Part shown: one piece after another, positions 53,196 to 61,773 of the stretch
How positions within the stretch are numbered: the stretch's first letter is position 1
How the letters are laid out: each line of letters opens with the position of its first letter
Assembly: GCF_004339015.1 (NCBI RefSeq)
Contig: NZ_SMFQ01000002.1
Location: 1,278,713-1,342,712 of the forward strand
Direction: 5' to 3'
DNA from: Cocleimonas flava
GTDB taxonomy: Bacteria; Pseudomonadota; Gammaproteobacteria; Thiotrichales; Thiotrichaceae
Length of the DNA: 64,000 nucleotides
The notes under the pieces: generated by a model
The model's input: only the letters and a program-made list of their open reading frames with translations
Database searches by the model: none
What the model was told of the DNA's origin: nothing
Made by a program: the position numbers and the translations under genes

Positions 53196-54614
53196 CTAAG
53201 CACTGTTACAAATGATTCGACCTAATATGATCATGGCTTTTTCTAATTGGTCTTTAGAGGCTTTGCCATAATTGATGCGTATGAAATTTTTATATTCTCC
53301 GCTCACTGAAAATAAAGGACCGGGAGCAATACTGATTTGTGCTTGTTTGGCATCTTCATAGAGTTTCATGCTATCAATATGTTCTTCCAGTTCTAGCCAG
53401 ATGACATATCCACCTTCAGGATGCGTCAGTCTAATATTCTTCGGTAAATGAAGCGTTGCAAGATGTAGAAAGTAATCTCTCTGATCTTTGTAGTGACGGC
53501 GCATTTGTCTTAAGTGCCGATCAAAAATACCTAACTCAAGATAACGAGCCGCGGTTTTAGCGGGTACAGTTGCGCCAGCCATACTGTTACACACTTTTAA
53601 TTGGGTAACCTCACTTAACCACCTACCAGGAATGGCCCAGCCAATTCTTAAGCCAGGAGAAAGTGATTTGGATAATGAAGAGCAAAGCAATACATTGCTC
53701 TTCGCGCTTTTTTCATCGTAGGCTTTAATCGCTTTGGGGCGTTGCGTGTTGTAACTCAGTTCTGCGTAAATATCATCTTCTATTATCGGAACATCAGCGG
53801 CTTTAAGTAGACTTCTAAGTTTTGATTTTTTTTCATCACTCATAACGTAACCCAATGGATTACTGAAATTAGGTGTGAGCACACAGGCGCTAATATCCCA
53901 TTGCGCAATGGCATCTTGTATTGCGCTAAGGCTCATTCCTTTTTCGGCATGAGTAGGAATTTCCAGTACTTTTAGCCCTAAAGATTCAATCGCTTTTAAG
54001 GTGCCAAAGTAGCTGGGTGATTCCACGATTACTGTATCGCCCGCTTTAGTAATTGCTCTCAGGCACAATGTTATTGCTTCCTGGCAACCTGTGGTGATCA
54101 CAATTTCATCTGGGTGAACGTTCACCCCAGCGTTTATCATACGTCTGGCAATTTGCCGTCTTAAATCTTCGTTACCTGCGGGAGTGTCATAATCCGCAAT
54201 ATTAGGCTCTTCTCTGATGACTTTAGTCATAATGCGATTCAGCGCTTTTACAGAAGGTACGTCGGTAAAAGGTGGTGCTGTTCCCAGTTGTATTACGTTT
54301 TCATCCTGCGTGGTTTGCATTAGTGTTACTGCAAGTGAATTGATGTTGACATCTGATGGTTTAGGCGTCGGCTTGCTGATATCAGGAGGATCATTTTTTT
54401 CAAATTGAGAGCGAACATAAAAACCTGATTGCGGACGGGGCTCGATGAGCATTTGATCCTGAAGTAGTTCATAGCCACGAATCACACTAGAAATGCTTAG
54501 CCCCATTTCCGCTGAGCACTGACGTACAGAAGGGACTTTTTCGCCTGCCCTGAGTAGACCATTTTTAATTTGATCACTGATATGATCAGCAACTTGTTGG
54601 TAGCGGGTTGTCAT
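53196..54614 (-). CDS. MocR/GntR-family regulator with aminotransferase domain
   Basis: 472 residues. N-terminal GntR winged helix (QVADHISDQIKNGLLRAGEKVPSVRQCSAEMGLSISSVIRGYELLQDQ), then a fold-type I aminotransferase-like domain with PLP lysine in CSSLSKSLSPGLRIGW and TPNFSNPLG. MocR proteins sense PLP or amino-acid-related ligands. Divergent from the PhzF gene, which, with the aminotransferase, it probably controls. Confidence 0.88.
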   Translation of the reverse strand: MTTRYQQVADHISDQIKNGLLRAGEKVPSVRQCSAEMGLSISSVIRGYELLQDQMLIEPRPQSGFYVRSQFEKNDPPDISKPTPKPSDVNINSLAVTLMQTTQDENVIQLGTAPPFTDVPSVKALNRIMTKVIREEPNIADYDTPAGNEDLRRQIARRMINAGVNVHPDEIVITTGCQEAITLCLRAITKAGDTVIVESPSYFGTLKAIESLGLKVLEIPTHAEKGMSLSAIQDAIAQWDISACVLTPNFSNPLGYVMSDEKKSKLRSLLKAADVPIIEDDIYAELSYNTQRPKAIKAYDEKSAKSNVLLCSSLSKSLSPGLRIGWAIPGRWLSEVTQLKVCNSMAGATVPAKTAARYLELGIFDRHLRQMRRHYKDQRDYFLHLATLHLPKNIRLTHPEGGYVIWLELEEHIDSMKLYEDAKQAQISIAPGPLFSVSGEYKNFIRINYGKASKDQLEKAMIILGRIICNSA

Positions 54615-54636
54615 GTTATTTCTCGGTATGAGAATA

Positions 54637-54666
54637 GGTACAGATATAAGCTATGTAAACTGTACC
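54637..54666. promoter_or_regulatory. Candidate operator in the MocR-PhzF gap
   Basis: GGTACAG and CTGTACC form a 7-base inverted repeat with a 16-base spacer, in the divergent gap of 187 bases. A shorter inverted GAAT / ATTC lies near 54686. A good site for MocR binding, but inferred. Confidence 0.45.
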
Positions 54667-54801
54667 GTATCAAATTTAAAATATTGAATCTGTATTCTAA
54701 TATGACACAATAGTATATTGATGCGCAAATTAAGCAAACCAGCGTTTGCTGACGACTTGGTGAGTTAGTTGCTTAGTTAGAAGAAATAATAAGGTTAAAG
54801 A

Positions 54802-55593
54802 ATGATTAATATATTTCAGGTGGATGCGTTCGCCGATAAACAATTCAGCGGCAATCCAGCCGGAGTATGTATTCTCCCGAAAGCACATGCGCAAACAGAT
54901 GCGTGGATGCAAAGTCTGGCAGAGGAGATGAATCTACCAGAGACAGCTTTTGCTGAAGAGATGGATAGGGAACAGTATTCTTTAAGATGGTTCACACCCA
55001 CGACAGAAGTTAAATTATGCGGTCATGCAACTTTGGCTACGGCACACATCTTATGGTCCGAAGGTATAATCTCGGATGGTCAGGCTATCCGTTTCGCTAC
55101 AAAAAGTGGCGAATTAAAAGTGGTACGCAGTGAATCTCTAATAAGTCTTGATTTCCCACAGCAGCCTTCCAGTGAATGTAAAGAGCCGATTGGGCTAGAA
55201 ATGGCACTGGGCTGCGATATTCTTAATACCTACAAAACAGGCGAAGATATATTAGTAGAGGTGAAGAATGAGGAAGCGGTCAGAAGCATAGCGCCGTATA
55301 TACAACAATTAGAGCTTTTAGATGCTGAATATGTGATCGTAACAGCCCGTGGTGATAGCGTTGATTTCGTGTCTCGCGTATTCAGCCCGAATGTTGGTAT
55401 TAGCGAAGATCCGGTAACGGGGTCGACACATTGCTCGCTGGCGCCTTTTTGGGCAGAAAGATTGAATAAAACGCAAATGAATGCTTTACAGTTATCCAAA
55501 CGTGGGGGAGCATTGCAGGTCGAATTAGTGGGCGACAGAGTCAGTATTGCAGGACATGCCACGACAGTATTTAAAGGTGAGCTCTATGAGTGA
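54802..55593 (+). CDS. PhzF-family isomerase-like protein
   Basis: 263 residues. QVDAFADKQFSGNPAGVCILP is the family N-terminus; LPETAFAEE holds the likely catalytic Glu; RWFTPTTEVKLCGHATLATAHIL and EDPVTGSTHCSLAPFWAERL are the second-half motifs of the diaminopimelate-epimerase-like fold. Overlaps the aminotransferase gene by eight bases. Likely acts on an amino acid or derivative. Confidence 0.9.
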   Translation: MINIFQVDAFADKQFSGNPAGVCILPKAHAQTDAWMQSLAEEMNLPETAFAEEMDREQYSLRWFTPTTEVKLCGHATLATAHILWSEGIISDGQAIRFATKSGELKVVRSESLISLDFPQQPSSECKEPIGLEMALGCDILNTYKTGEDILVEVKNEEAVRSIAPYIQQLELLDAEYVIVTARGDSVDFVSRVFSPNVGISEDPVTGSTHCSLAPFWAERLNKTQMNALQLSKRGGALQVELVGDRVSIAGHATTVFKGELYE

Positions 55594-56779
55594 AAAAAAT
55601 AGTCATTTATTATCAAATAGAATTAAAAGTGTTCCCAAGTCTTTTATTCGCGAGATACTAAAAGTATCAAATCATTCGGATATTATTTCTTTTGCCGGCG
55701 GCTTGCCGAATGCAAGTCTATTTCCTGTTAGTGATATCGCACAGGCAAGTGCCAAAGTCCTAGAGCAAAATGGCGCAAAAGCATTGCAGTATAGTAATAC
55801 CGAAGGCGATCTCTCGTTGCGTAACTTGATTGCACAGCGTTACAAAGAAAAGCAGGGCATAGATGTCTCACCAGAGAGTATTTTAATCACCAATGGTTCT
55901 CAGCAAGCATTTGATCTAATTGCAAAAGCACTGCTCAATGAAGGTGATGACATAATTATCGAAAACCCGGGGTATCTGGGTGCAATTCAATCCTTCTCTT
56001 TGTATCAACCAAATATGTTAACCGTAGAAGTGAATGACAATGGGATGGATGTAGCGCAGCTGGAAAATGTGCTGCAAAGCTCAAAGCCCAAGTTTGTATA
56101 TGCCGTACCAAACTTTCAGAACCCGACGGGTATTTCATATTCACAAGAGAATAGAGAAGCTGTTGCAGCGACTATTGATAAATACGATACGCTGCTGATT
56201 CAAGATGATCCTTATGGGGAATTACGATTCTCAGGGGAAGAAAAAGAAAGCTTCTACTCATTGATTCCTGATCGCACCATTATGTTGGGCACGTTCTCGA
56301 AAGTCGTTGTACCGTCTTTTAGAATTGGCTGGATTGTCGCCCCTGAATGGTTGATGGATTCATTGATTATTGCAAAGCAAGCTTCGGACTTACACACCAA
56401 TTACTTTTCTCAGTTAGTCATGAGTCAGTACTTAACAGATAACTCCGTTGATGAGCATTTGGAAACAATCATCGGACTGTATTCGAAACAAAGGGATGCA
56501 ATGCTTTCTGCTATCGAAGAATACTTTCCAGAAGGCGTCACAACGGCAACATCTGATGGTGGTATGTTTTTATGGGTAACCTTGCCAGAAGGGATGTCGT
56601 CAATGGAATTATTTGATGACGCGCTGGAATCGAAGGTTGCCTTTGTACCGGGTCATCCGTTTTACGTGGGTGAGCCAAAAGAAAATACAATGCGTCTTAG
56701 TTATGTAACGGTAGATTCAGAAACCATTCGTGAAGGTATAAAACGATTGGGCAAATGCATTAAAAATAAAATGCAGTAG
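55586..56779 (+). CDS. Fold-type I PLP aminotransferase
   Basis: 397 residues from the ATG overlapping the PhzF stop; a longer upstream start is unlikely. Motifs FAGGLPNASLFPVSDIAQAS, ITNGSQQAFDLIAKALLNEGDDIIIENPGYLGAIQSF, VPNFQNPTGISYSQENREAV, and PLP lysine in GTFSKVVVPSFRIGW. Resembles LysN/2-aminoadipate-type aminotransferases. Translationally coupled to PhzF and probably under MocR control, a small amino-acid pathway of unknown substrate. Confidence 0.9.
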   Translation: MSEKNSHLLSNRIKSVPKSFIREILKVSNHSDIISFAGGLPNASLFPVSDIAQASAKVLEQNGAKALQYSNTEGDLSLRNLIAQRYKEKQGIDVSPESILITNGSQQAFDLIAKALLNEGDDIIIENPGYLGAIQSFSLYQPNMLTVEVNDNGMDVAQLENVLQSSKPKFVYAVPNFQNPTGISYSQENREAVAATIDKYDTLLIQDDPYGELRFSGEEKESFYSLIPDRTIMLGTFSKVVVPSFRIGWIVAPEWLMDSLIIAKQASDLHTNYFSQLVMSQYLTDNSVDEHLETIIGLYSKQRDAMLSAIEEYFPEGVTTATSDGGMFLWVTLPEGMSSMELFDDALESKVAFVPGHPFYVGEPKENTMRLSYVTVDSETIREGIKRLGKCIKNKMQ

Positions 56780-56804
56780 ATAATAACTAGCGCGATGAAT
56801 GAGT

Positions 56805-56836
56805 AAAAAAACGCCCCCTAAGTAGGGGGGTGACTT
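56805..56836 (+). repeat. G6 repeat, exact core, hairpin form
   Basis: A run, CGCCCCCT, exact AAGTAGGGGGGTG at 56820-56832, then ACTTT. CCCCC pairs with GGGGG around TAAGTA; the minus strand ends in a T run, so the terminator reads against the flanking plus-strand genes. Confidence 0.9.
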
Positions 56837-56996
56837 TAGGATTAAACGTTTGTGGCGCTTTATGCGTGATTAAACGCTTAAATTTTCACCTAAGGACCAC
56901 ATTTATTAACTTTTAGTAATGTATTTAGCTAATAATTGCACTTAATATGCTAAGCTTATGGCGTTTTTCATAGTTGAAATAATAAATTAATAAAGA

Positions 56997-58286
56997 ATGA
57001 GTTCAGTCACCAAAATACCCGCAAGCGAGCACGGTATTAACCCTCGAGAAATCGACAAAAAAGCCCGTACAATCTTGAAGTCTTTGACTGATGCTGGTTA
57101 TGAAGCCTATCTGGTGGGTGGTGGAGTACGTGACTTACTTCTGGGATTTCATCCCAAAGATTTTGACATTGCCACCAGCGCAACTCCCGAACAAGTAAAA
57201 GAAGTTCTCCCCTCTACCCGAATTATTGGTCGACGCTTTAGATTGGCTCATGTCCATTTTGGTCGTGAATACTTTGAAGTGGCAACCTTTCGCGCGCCTC
57301 ATGATGATAGCGACAAAGGTCAGGTTGGCCAACACGGTCGAATCATTCATGACAATGTCTACGGCACTGTCTTAGAAGACGCTTATCGTAGAGATTTCAG
57401 CATTAACGCGCTTTTCTACGATTTGCAGAAAGGCGAGGTGTTAGATTTCGTCGGTGCAATGGAAGACTTGGAAAAACGCCAGCTTAGAATGATTGGTGAC
57501 CCTGTCGTCCGTTACCGTGAAGACCCCGTAAGAATGATCCGAGCGATACGTTTTGCAGCCAAGCTAGGACTTAGCATTGAGCCTGCCTCAGAAGCACCGA
57601 TAAGAGAACTTTCTTCGTTATTGGGTAATATCGCCCCAGCTCGTTTGTTTGATGAAGCGTTAAAGCTTTTCCACAGCGGTCAGGCGATTAAAACGCTAGA
57701 GCTACTGCGTGAATATCATTTGCTGGAATATTTATTCCCGCAGGCTGAGAAAAGCCTAAATGAAGACATGGACAATGACGGTAATGAAGGCAGTTATACC
57801 AAGCTGGTATATGCTGCTCTTACAAATACCGATAAAAGAATCAGGGCTGATATGCCCGTAACTCCCGCGTTTCTGTTTGCTGTGATGTTATGGAAACGTG
57901 TTCGTGAAGGTTCGATTATGTACCGTGAACTGGGCAACCCCGCTTTGCAATCTGTGCACTTGGCGGCATCCGATGCTTTTGGTGAGCAAGTTAAGTGTAT
58001 TTCGGTGCCTCGAAGATTTAGTAATATGACGCGTGAAATCTGGACGCTTCAGGGCTTATTCCCCTTCAAAAATGAACGAAGAGTGCTCAGATTTCTAGAG
58101 CATAAGCGCTTCCGTGCAGCTTATGATTTTATGTGTCTTAGAGTGCGTGCCGGAGAACTACCAGAAGAAGAATGTGAATGGTGGACCTTGATTCAGGAAG
58201 TCGATGCCGCAGAGAAAAAAGCGATGTGTCTGGCTGCGTCACCCGGTAAATCTAAAAGCAGAAGCAAACGCCGCAAAAATGGTTAG
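56997..58286 (+). CDS. pcnB: Poly(A) polymerase I
   Basis: 429 residues. Nucleotidyltransferase head YLVGGGVRDLLLGFHPKDFDIATSATPEQVKEVLPSTRIIGRRFRLAHVHFG with the catalytic DxD (KDFDIATS), then YRRDFSINALFYD and REDPVRMIRAIRFAAKLGL. C-terminal basic tail (SKSRSKRRKNG). Adds poly(A) to RNAs to promote decay. First gene of the pcnB-folK-panB-panC block, the usual gammaproteobacterial order. Confidence 0.96.
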   Translation: MSSVTKIPASEHGINPREIDKKARTILKSLTDAGYEAYLVGGGVRDLLLGFHPKDFDIATSATPEQVKEVLPSTRIIGRRFRLAHVHFGREYFEVATFRAPHDDSDKGQVGQHGRIIHDNVYGTVLEDAYRRDFSINALFYDLQKGEVLDFVGAMEDLEKRQLRMIGDPVVRYREDPVRMIRAIRFAAKLGLSIEPASEAPIRELSSLLGNIAPARLFDEALKLFHSGQAIKTLELLREYHLLEYLFPQAEKSLNEDMDNDGNEGSYTKLVYAALTNTDKRIRADMPVTPAFLFAVMLWKRVREGSIMYRELGNPALQSVHLAASDAFGEQVKCISVPRRFSNMTREIWTLQGLFPFKNERRVLRFLEHKRFRAAYDFMCLRVRAGELPEEECEWWTLIQEVDAAEKKAMCLAASPGKSKSRSKRRKNG

Positions 58287-58336
58287 TCACCCTAGAGGTT
58301 TCCTTGGTAAAGAGCTAAGGTTAGAAATTCGAATCA

Positions 58337-58870
58337 TTGGTTAAACCTTCTAAAAAACCTGTACGCTGTTATATCGCCTTAGGTAGTAATATGGGTGATT
58401 CTTTATCCTATCTGCAGCAAGCCATTTCAGACTTGAATGACCATCCGCATATTTCCAGTTTAATCATCTCCCGCTTTTATAAAAGCAAGCCGCATGGTCC
58501 TCAAGATCAACCTGACTATCTCAATGGCGCAGTATCTGTAGAAACAACGCTCGACCCTGAAACTCTGCTTGACGCAATGCAGAAAATCGAAAATGATAAT
58601 GACAGAGTGAGAGAGGGGGTTAAACGCTGGGGCGCAAGAACGCTGGATCTCGATTTACTTTTTTATGGTGATCAAGAAATCGATAGCAGACGCCTCATTG
58701 TTCCACACCCAAGAATCTGCGAGCGTTCGTTTGTTTTGTATCCACTGCGAGATCTCATTAAAGACACTAAAGATAATTTGACGATTGATAAATCGACTAC
58801 AATTGAAGACTGTATAAACAATTTATCTGATATTGAAAAAAATAACATCATGGAGCTTGATCATGCCTAA
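58337..58870 (+). CDS. folK: Hydroxymethyl-dihydropterin pyrophosphokinase
   Basis: 177 residues from a TTG start. CYIALGSNMGDSLSYLQQAISDLND and KRWGARTLDLDLLFYGDQEIDSRRLIVPHPRICERSFVLYPL are the pterin and ATP motifs. It works in folate synthesis. Overlaps panB by eight bases. Confidence 0.95.
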   Translation: MVKPSKKPVRCYIALGSNMGDSLSYLQQAISDLNDHPHISSLIISRFYKSKPHGPQDQPDYLNGAVSVETTLDPETLLDAMQKIENDNDRVREGVKRWGARTLDLDLLFYGDQEIDSRRLIVPHPRICERSFVLYPLRDLIKDTKDNLTIDKSTTIEDCINNLSDIEKNNIMELDHA

Positions 58871-59660
58871 CCGCGTCACTGTAAGAACTATTCGTGAAAT
58901 GAAATCCAAGGGCGAGAAAATTGTTTCTCTAACCGCTTATGATTCGAGCTTTGCACGAGTTGTTGATGAGCAAGGAGTCGACGTTATTTTAGTGGGCGAT
59001 TCTCTGGGAATGGTGATGCAAGGACATGACTCTACGGTGCCAGTAAGTGTGGATGACATTATCTATCATTCAAGAGCTGTTGAGCCCCAAACTAAGCGTG
59101 CACTTGTTATGGCAGATTTACCCTTTATGAGTTACACCAATCCTGATCAGGCGATTGGCAATGCAGCACGTTTAATGCAGGAAGGTCGAGCGCATATTGT
59201 GAAGTTAGAAGGGGGAGAAGCTCAGCTTGATACGGTGCGTCACATGACACGGCATGGTGTTCCTGTGTGTGCACATATTGGCTTAACGCCGCAAACAGTC
59301 CATAAACTTGGTGGATATCGAGTTCAGGGAAGAGAAGATGATGCGGCCAAGCAAATGCTATCTGATGCATTGGCACTTCAGGATGCGGGAGCTGATGCCG
59401 TGGTTTTAGAATGTGTTCCCGTCGATTTAGCGCAACAGTTAACAGAAGAGCTGGAAATTCCAACTATTGGTATAGGTGCTGGCCGAAATTGTGATGGGCA
59501 GGTTTTAGTACTGCAAGATATGATTGGCATATCAAGTTTGGCACCCAAGTTCTCGTTAAACTTCTTAAAAGACGGTCGAGGCATTCCCGAAGCGATTAAA
59601 GCGTATGTTGATGCGGTGCGTGACTTGTCTTTTCCTACTGATGATCAATGCTTCTTTTAA
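58863..59660 (+). CDS. panB: 3-methyl-2-oxobutanoate hydroxymethyltransferase
   Basis: 265 residues from the ATG overlapping folK, with GGAG upstream; a longer start is not family-like. KIVSLTAYDSSFARVVDEQGVDVILVGDSLGMVMQGHDSTVPVSVDDIIYHSRAV holds the Mg2+-binding Asp residues; GIGAGRNCDGQVLVLQDMIG follows. First step of pantothenate synthesis. A G6 repeat separates it from panC. Confidence 0.96.
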   Translation: MPNRVTVRTIREMKSKGEKIVSLTAYDSSFARVVDEQGVDVILVGDSLGMVMQGHDSTVPVSVDDIIYHSRAVEPQTKRALVMADLPFMSYTNPDQAIGNAARLMQEGRAHIVKLEGGEAQLDTVRHMTRHGVPVCAHIGLTPQTVHKLGGYRVQGREDDAAKQMLSDALALQDAGADAVVLECVPVDLAQQLTEELEIPTIGIGAGRNCDGQVLVLQDMIGISSLAPKFSLNFLKDGRGIPEAIKAYVDAVRDLSFPTDDQCFF

Positions 59661-59678
59661 TGAAACATACTGAATATT

Positions 59679-59709
59679 AAAAAAAACGCCCTCAAAGTAG
59701 GGGGGTGGC
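59679..59709 (+). repeat. G6 repeat, exact core
   Basis: A run of about eight, CGCCCTC, exact AAGTAGGGGGGTG at 59695-59707, then GC. It interrupts the panB-panC pair. Confidence 0.9.
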
Positions 59710-59744
59710 AATACATTATAGAATAAATACTAAAGGCCTATTTC

Positions 59745-60590
59745 ATGTTACAAGCAAATGATAAAGACGAATTAAGAGTAGTAATGCGTGGTTACAGAGC
59801 AAGAAATGAGACCACTGCTTTTGTTCCTACCTTGGGTAATTTGCATGATGGTCATTTGTCGTTGGTGCGTAAAGCTAAAGAAATTGCAGATCGTGTCGTC
59901 GTATCTATTTTCATCAATCCTACTCAGTTTGATAAGGCAGAAGATTTGGCGGCTTACCCGAGAACACTGGATAGTGATTTGGCGTTATTGAAAAGCGAAG
60001 GGGTTGATTTAGTATTTCTCCCTACTGCGGAAGAAATGTACCCTGCCGGAAGTGCGGCCCGTGTTGAAGTTGATGGTATCAGTGAAATTTTAGAAGGCGA
60101 CTCACGTCCTGGTCACTTCTCTGGTGTGGCTACCATTGTTGCGAAACTGTTTAATTTGGTACACCCGGATATATCAGTTTTTGGTGAAAAAGACTTTCAG
60201 CAATTGATGCTTATTCGTCGTATGGAAAGTGATCTGGACTTTGGTATAGAAATCATTGCTGCGCCAACCGCAAGAGAAGAGACGGGTTTGGCGATGAGTT
60301 CACGTAATAATTATCTGGATGATGAGCAACGAAATATCACAGGTCCAAAGTTATATCAGCAAATGCAAAAGGCGCAGGAAAAAATCTTAGGTGGAGAAAG
60401 GGATTATCTTGCTCTTCAAGCAGAAAGTATTCAGGCTCTGAACGATAAGGGATTCAATACGGATTACTTCGAAGTACGCAATGCGGCTGATCTATCGGTT
60501 GCGGATGCTGATTCTAAGAGCTTGGTTCTTCTGGTTTCTGCCTGGCTGGGTAAAGCACGTTTGATTGATAATATAACAATCGATATCTAA
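59745..60590 (+). CDS. panC: Pantothenate synthetase
   Basis: 281 residues. ATP-site motifs FVPTLGNLHDGHLSLVRKAKEIADRVVVSIFINPTQFDKAEDLAAYPRTLDSD (HDGH as the family's HIGH), KDFQQLMLIRRMESDLDFGIEIIAAPTAREETGLAMSSRNNYL. It joins pantoate and beta-alanine. Its stop codon runs into the A run of the next repeat. Confidence 0.96.
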   Translation: MLQANDKDELRVVMRGYRARNETTAFVPTLGNLHDGHLSLVRKAKEIADRVVVSIFINPTQFDKAEDLAAYPRTLDSDLALLKSEGVDLVFLPTAEEMYPAGSAARVEVDGISEILEGDSRPGHFSGVATIVAKLFNLVHPDISVFGEKDFQQLMLIRRMESDLDFGIEIIAAPTAREETGLAMSSRNNYLDDEQRNITGPKLYQQMQKAQEKILGGERDYLALQAESIQALNDKGFNTDYFEVRNAADLSVADADSKSLVLLVSAWLGKARLIDNITIDI

Positions 60591-60621
60591 AAAACTGCCC
60601 CAAAGGTGGGGGGTGGCTTTG
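60589..60621 (+). repeat. Variant G6 repeat
   Basis: A run that starts in the panC stop, CTGCCCC, then AAAGGTGGGGGGTG and GCTTTGG. Same TA-to-GT change as the copy at 43039. Between convergent panC and anmK. Confidence 0.85.
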
Positions 60622-60636
60622 GTTTTTAAGCCAGTA

Positions 60637-61749
60637 TTATGCTGGGTAAATCGCACCGAGGATTCTTTCTCCACTCGCGCCGGTAACTAAAGGAAGATTT
60701 CCTGTCTTGTTTTCATGAGCTTGTTTCGCAAGCCATGCAAAAGCCATTGCTTCCATCCAGTCTGGGTCAATGCCTAGTTTGGCTGTAGAGTCTATTTCGG
60801 TATCAGGTAAATAGTGTTTTAATCGCTCGATAAGATAGCTATTGTGTGTACCCCCGCCGCAAATATACAACTCGTCGCAATCAATAACATTGTCGCTTAT
60901 AGATTTAGCCGTTAGCTCTGTTAACGTGGCTTGTATGTCTTCTGGTTTTTCCTGATGAAGTTGATCACCGATAAAGTTCTCTAGCCAGGTCAGGTTGAAA
61001 AATTCTTTGCCGGTACTTTTGGGTGACGGTAAAGAAAAATAGGGTTCTGATAGTAGTAATTCTAATAGCGTCTCGTTGATAGAGCCTGACTTTGCCCAAT
61101 CCCCATTCTTGTCGTAACTACTCGTTTGATGTTTCGAAATCCAGGCGTCTAATAAACCGTTTCCGGGGCCTGTATCAAAACCACTCGCCATGAGTGGAGA
61201 TGTGGAAGAGGGAAGTATCGTGATATTAGAAATTCCCCCAACATTGAGTATTACTCTGTTTTTATTGGGGTGTGACAGTAATTCTTTATGAAATGCGGGG
61301 ACAAGAGGAGCTCCTTGACCGCCAGCGGCGACATCACGACTTCGAAAGTCTGCAATAGTAGTGATGCCTGTTTGTTCGGCAATAATGCTGGCATCTCCTA
61401 ACTGGAGACTAAAAGGGTGTTCACCTAAAGGTTGATGCCAAAGTGTTTGTCCATGGCTTCCTATCGCAGTAATCGTATTTTTATCGATATTTTTGTCTTT
61501 GATCAATGCGCAACTCGCATCTGCAAATAATTGACCGAGCTTTTGATTGAGTGTGCCGATATCGACAAGCGTACCTTTCCATTCTGGGTGAATGGTTTCG
61601 AGGAGTGTTTCTCTAAGGTTAGATTCTATGGGGTGTACGTAAGAAGCTATTAATGTGGGTTTCAGCTGATCGAAACCCACTAGAACTGTGTCGACACCAT
61701 CTAAGCTGGTGCCAGACATAAGTCCAATATAGTAGTCAATCTTAGCCAT
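60637..61749 (-). CDS. anmK: Anhydro-N-acetylmuramic acid kinase
   Basis: 370 residues from the ATG MAKIDYYIG, two codons inside a TTG. Motifs YIGLMSGTSLDGVDTVLVGF, TAIGSHGQTLWHQP, TIADFRSRDVAAGGQGAPLVPAFH and GFDTGPGNGLLDAWI. It opens and phosphorylates 1,6-anhydroMurNAc from cell-wall turnover. It lies 24 bases after the M23 peptidase gene on the same strand, a functional pair in wall recycling. Confidence 0.96.
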   Translation of the reverse strand: MAKIDYYIGLMSGTSLDGVDTVLVGFDQLKPTLIASYVHPIESNLRETLLETIHPEWKGTLVDIGTLNQKLGQLFADASCALIKDKNIDKNTITAIGSHGQTLWHQPLGEHPFSLQLGDASIIAEQTGITTIADFRSRDVAAGGQGAPLVPAFHKELLSHPNKNRVILNVGGISNITILPSSTSPLMASGFDTGPGNGLLDAWISKHQTSSYDKNGDWAKSGSINETLLELLLSEPYFSLPSPKSTGKEFFNLTWLENFIGDQLHQEKPEDIQATLTELTAKSISDNVIDCDELYICGGGTHNSYLIERLKHYLPDTEIDSTAKLGIDPDWMEAMAFAWLAKQAHENKTGNLPLVTGASGERILGAIYPA

Positions 61750-61773
61750 TAACAATGACTAAGAATAGAGAGA

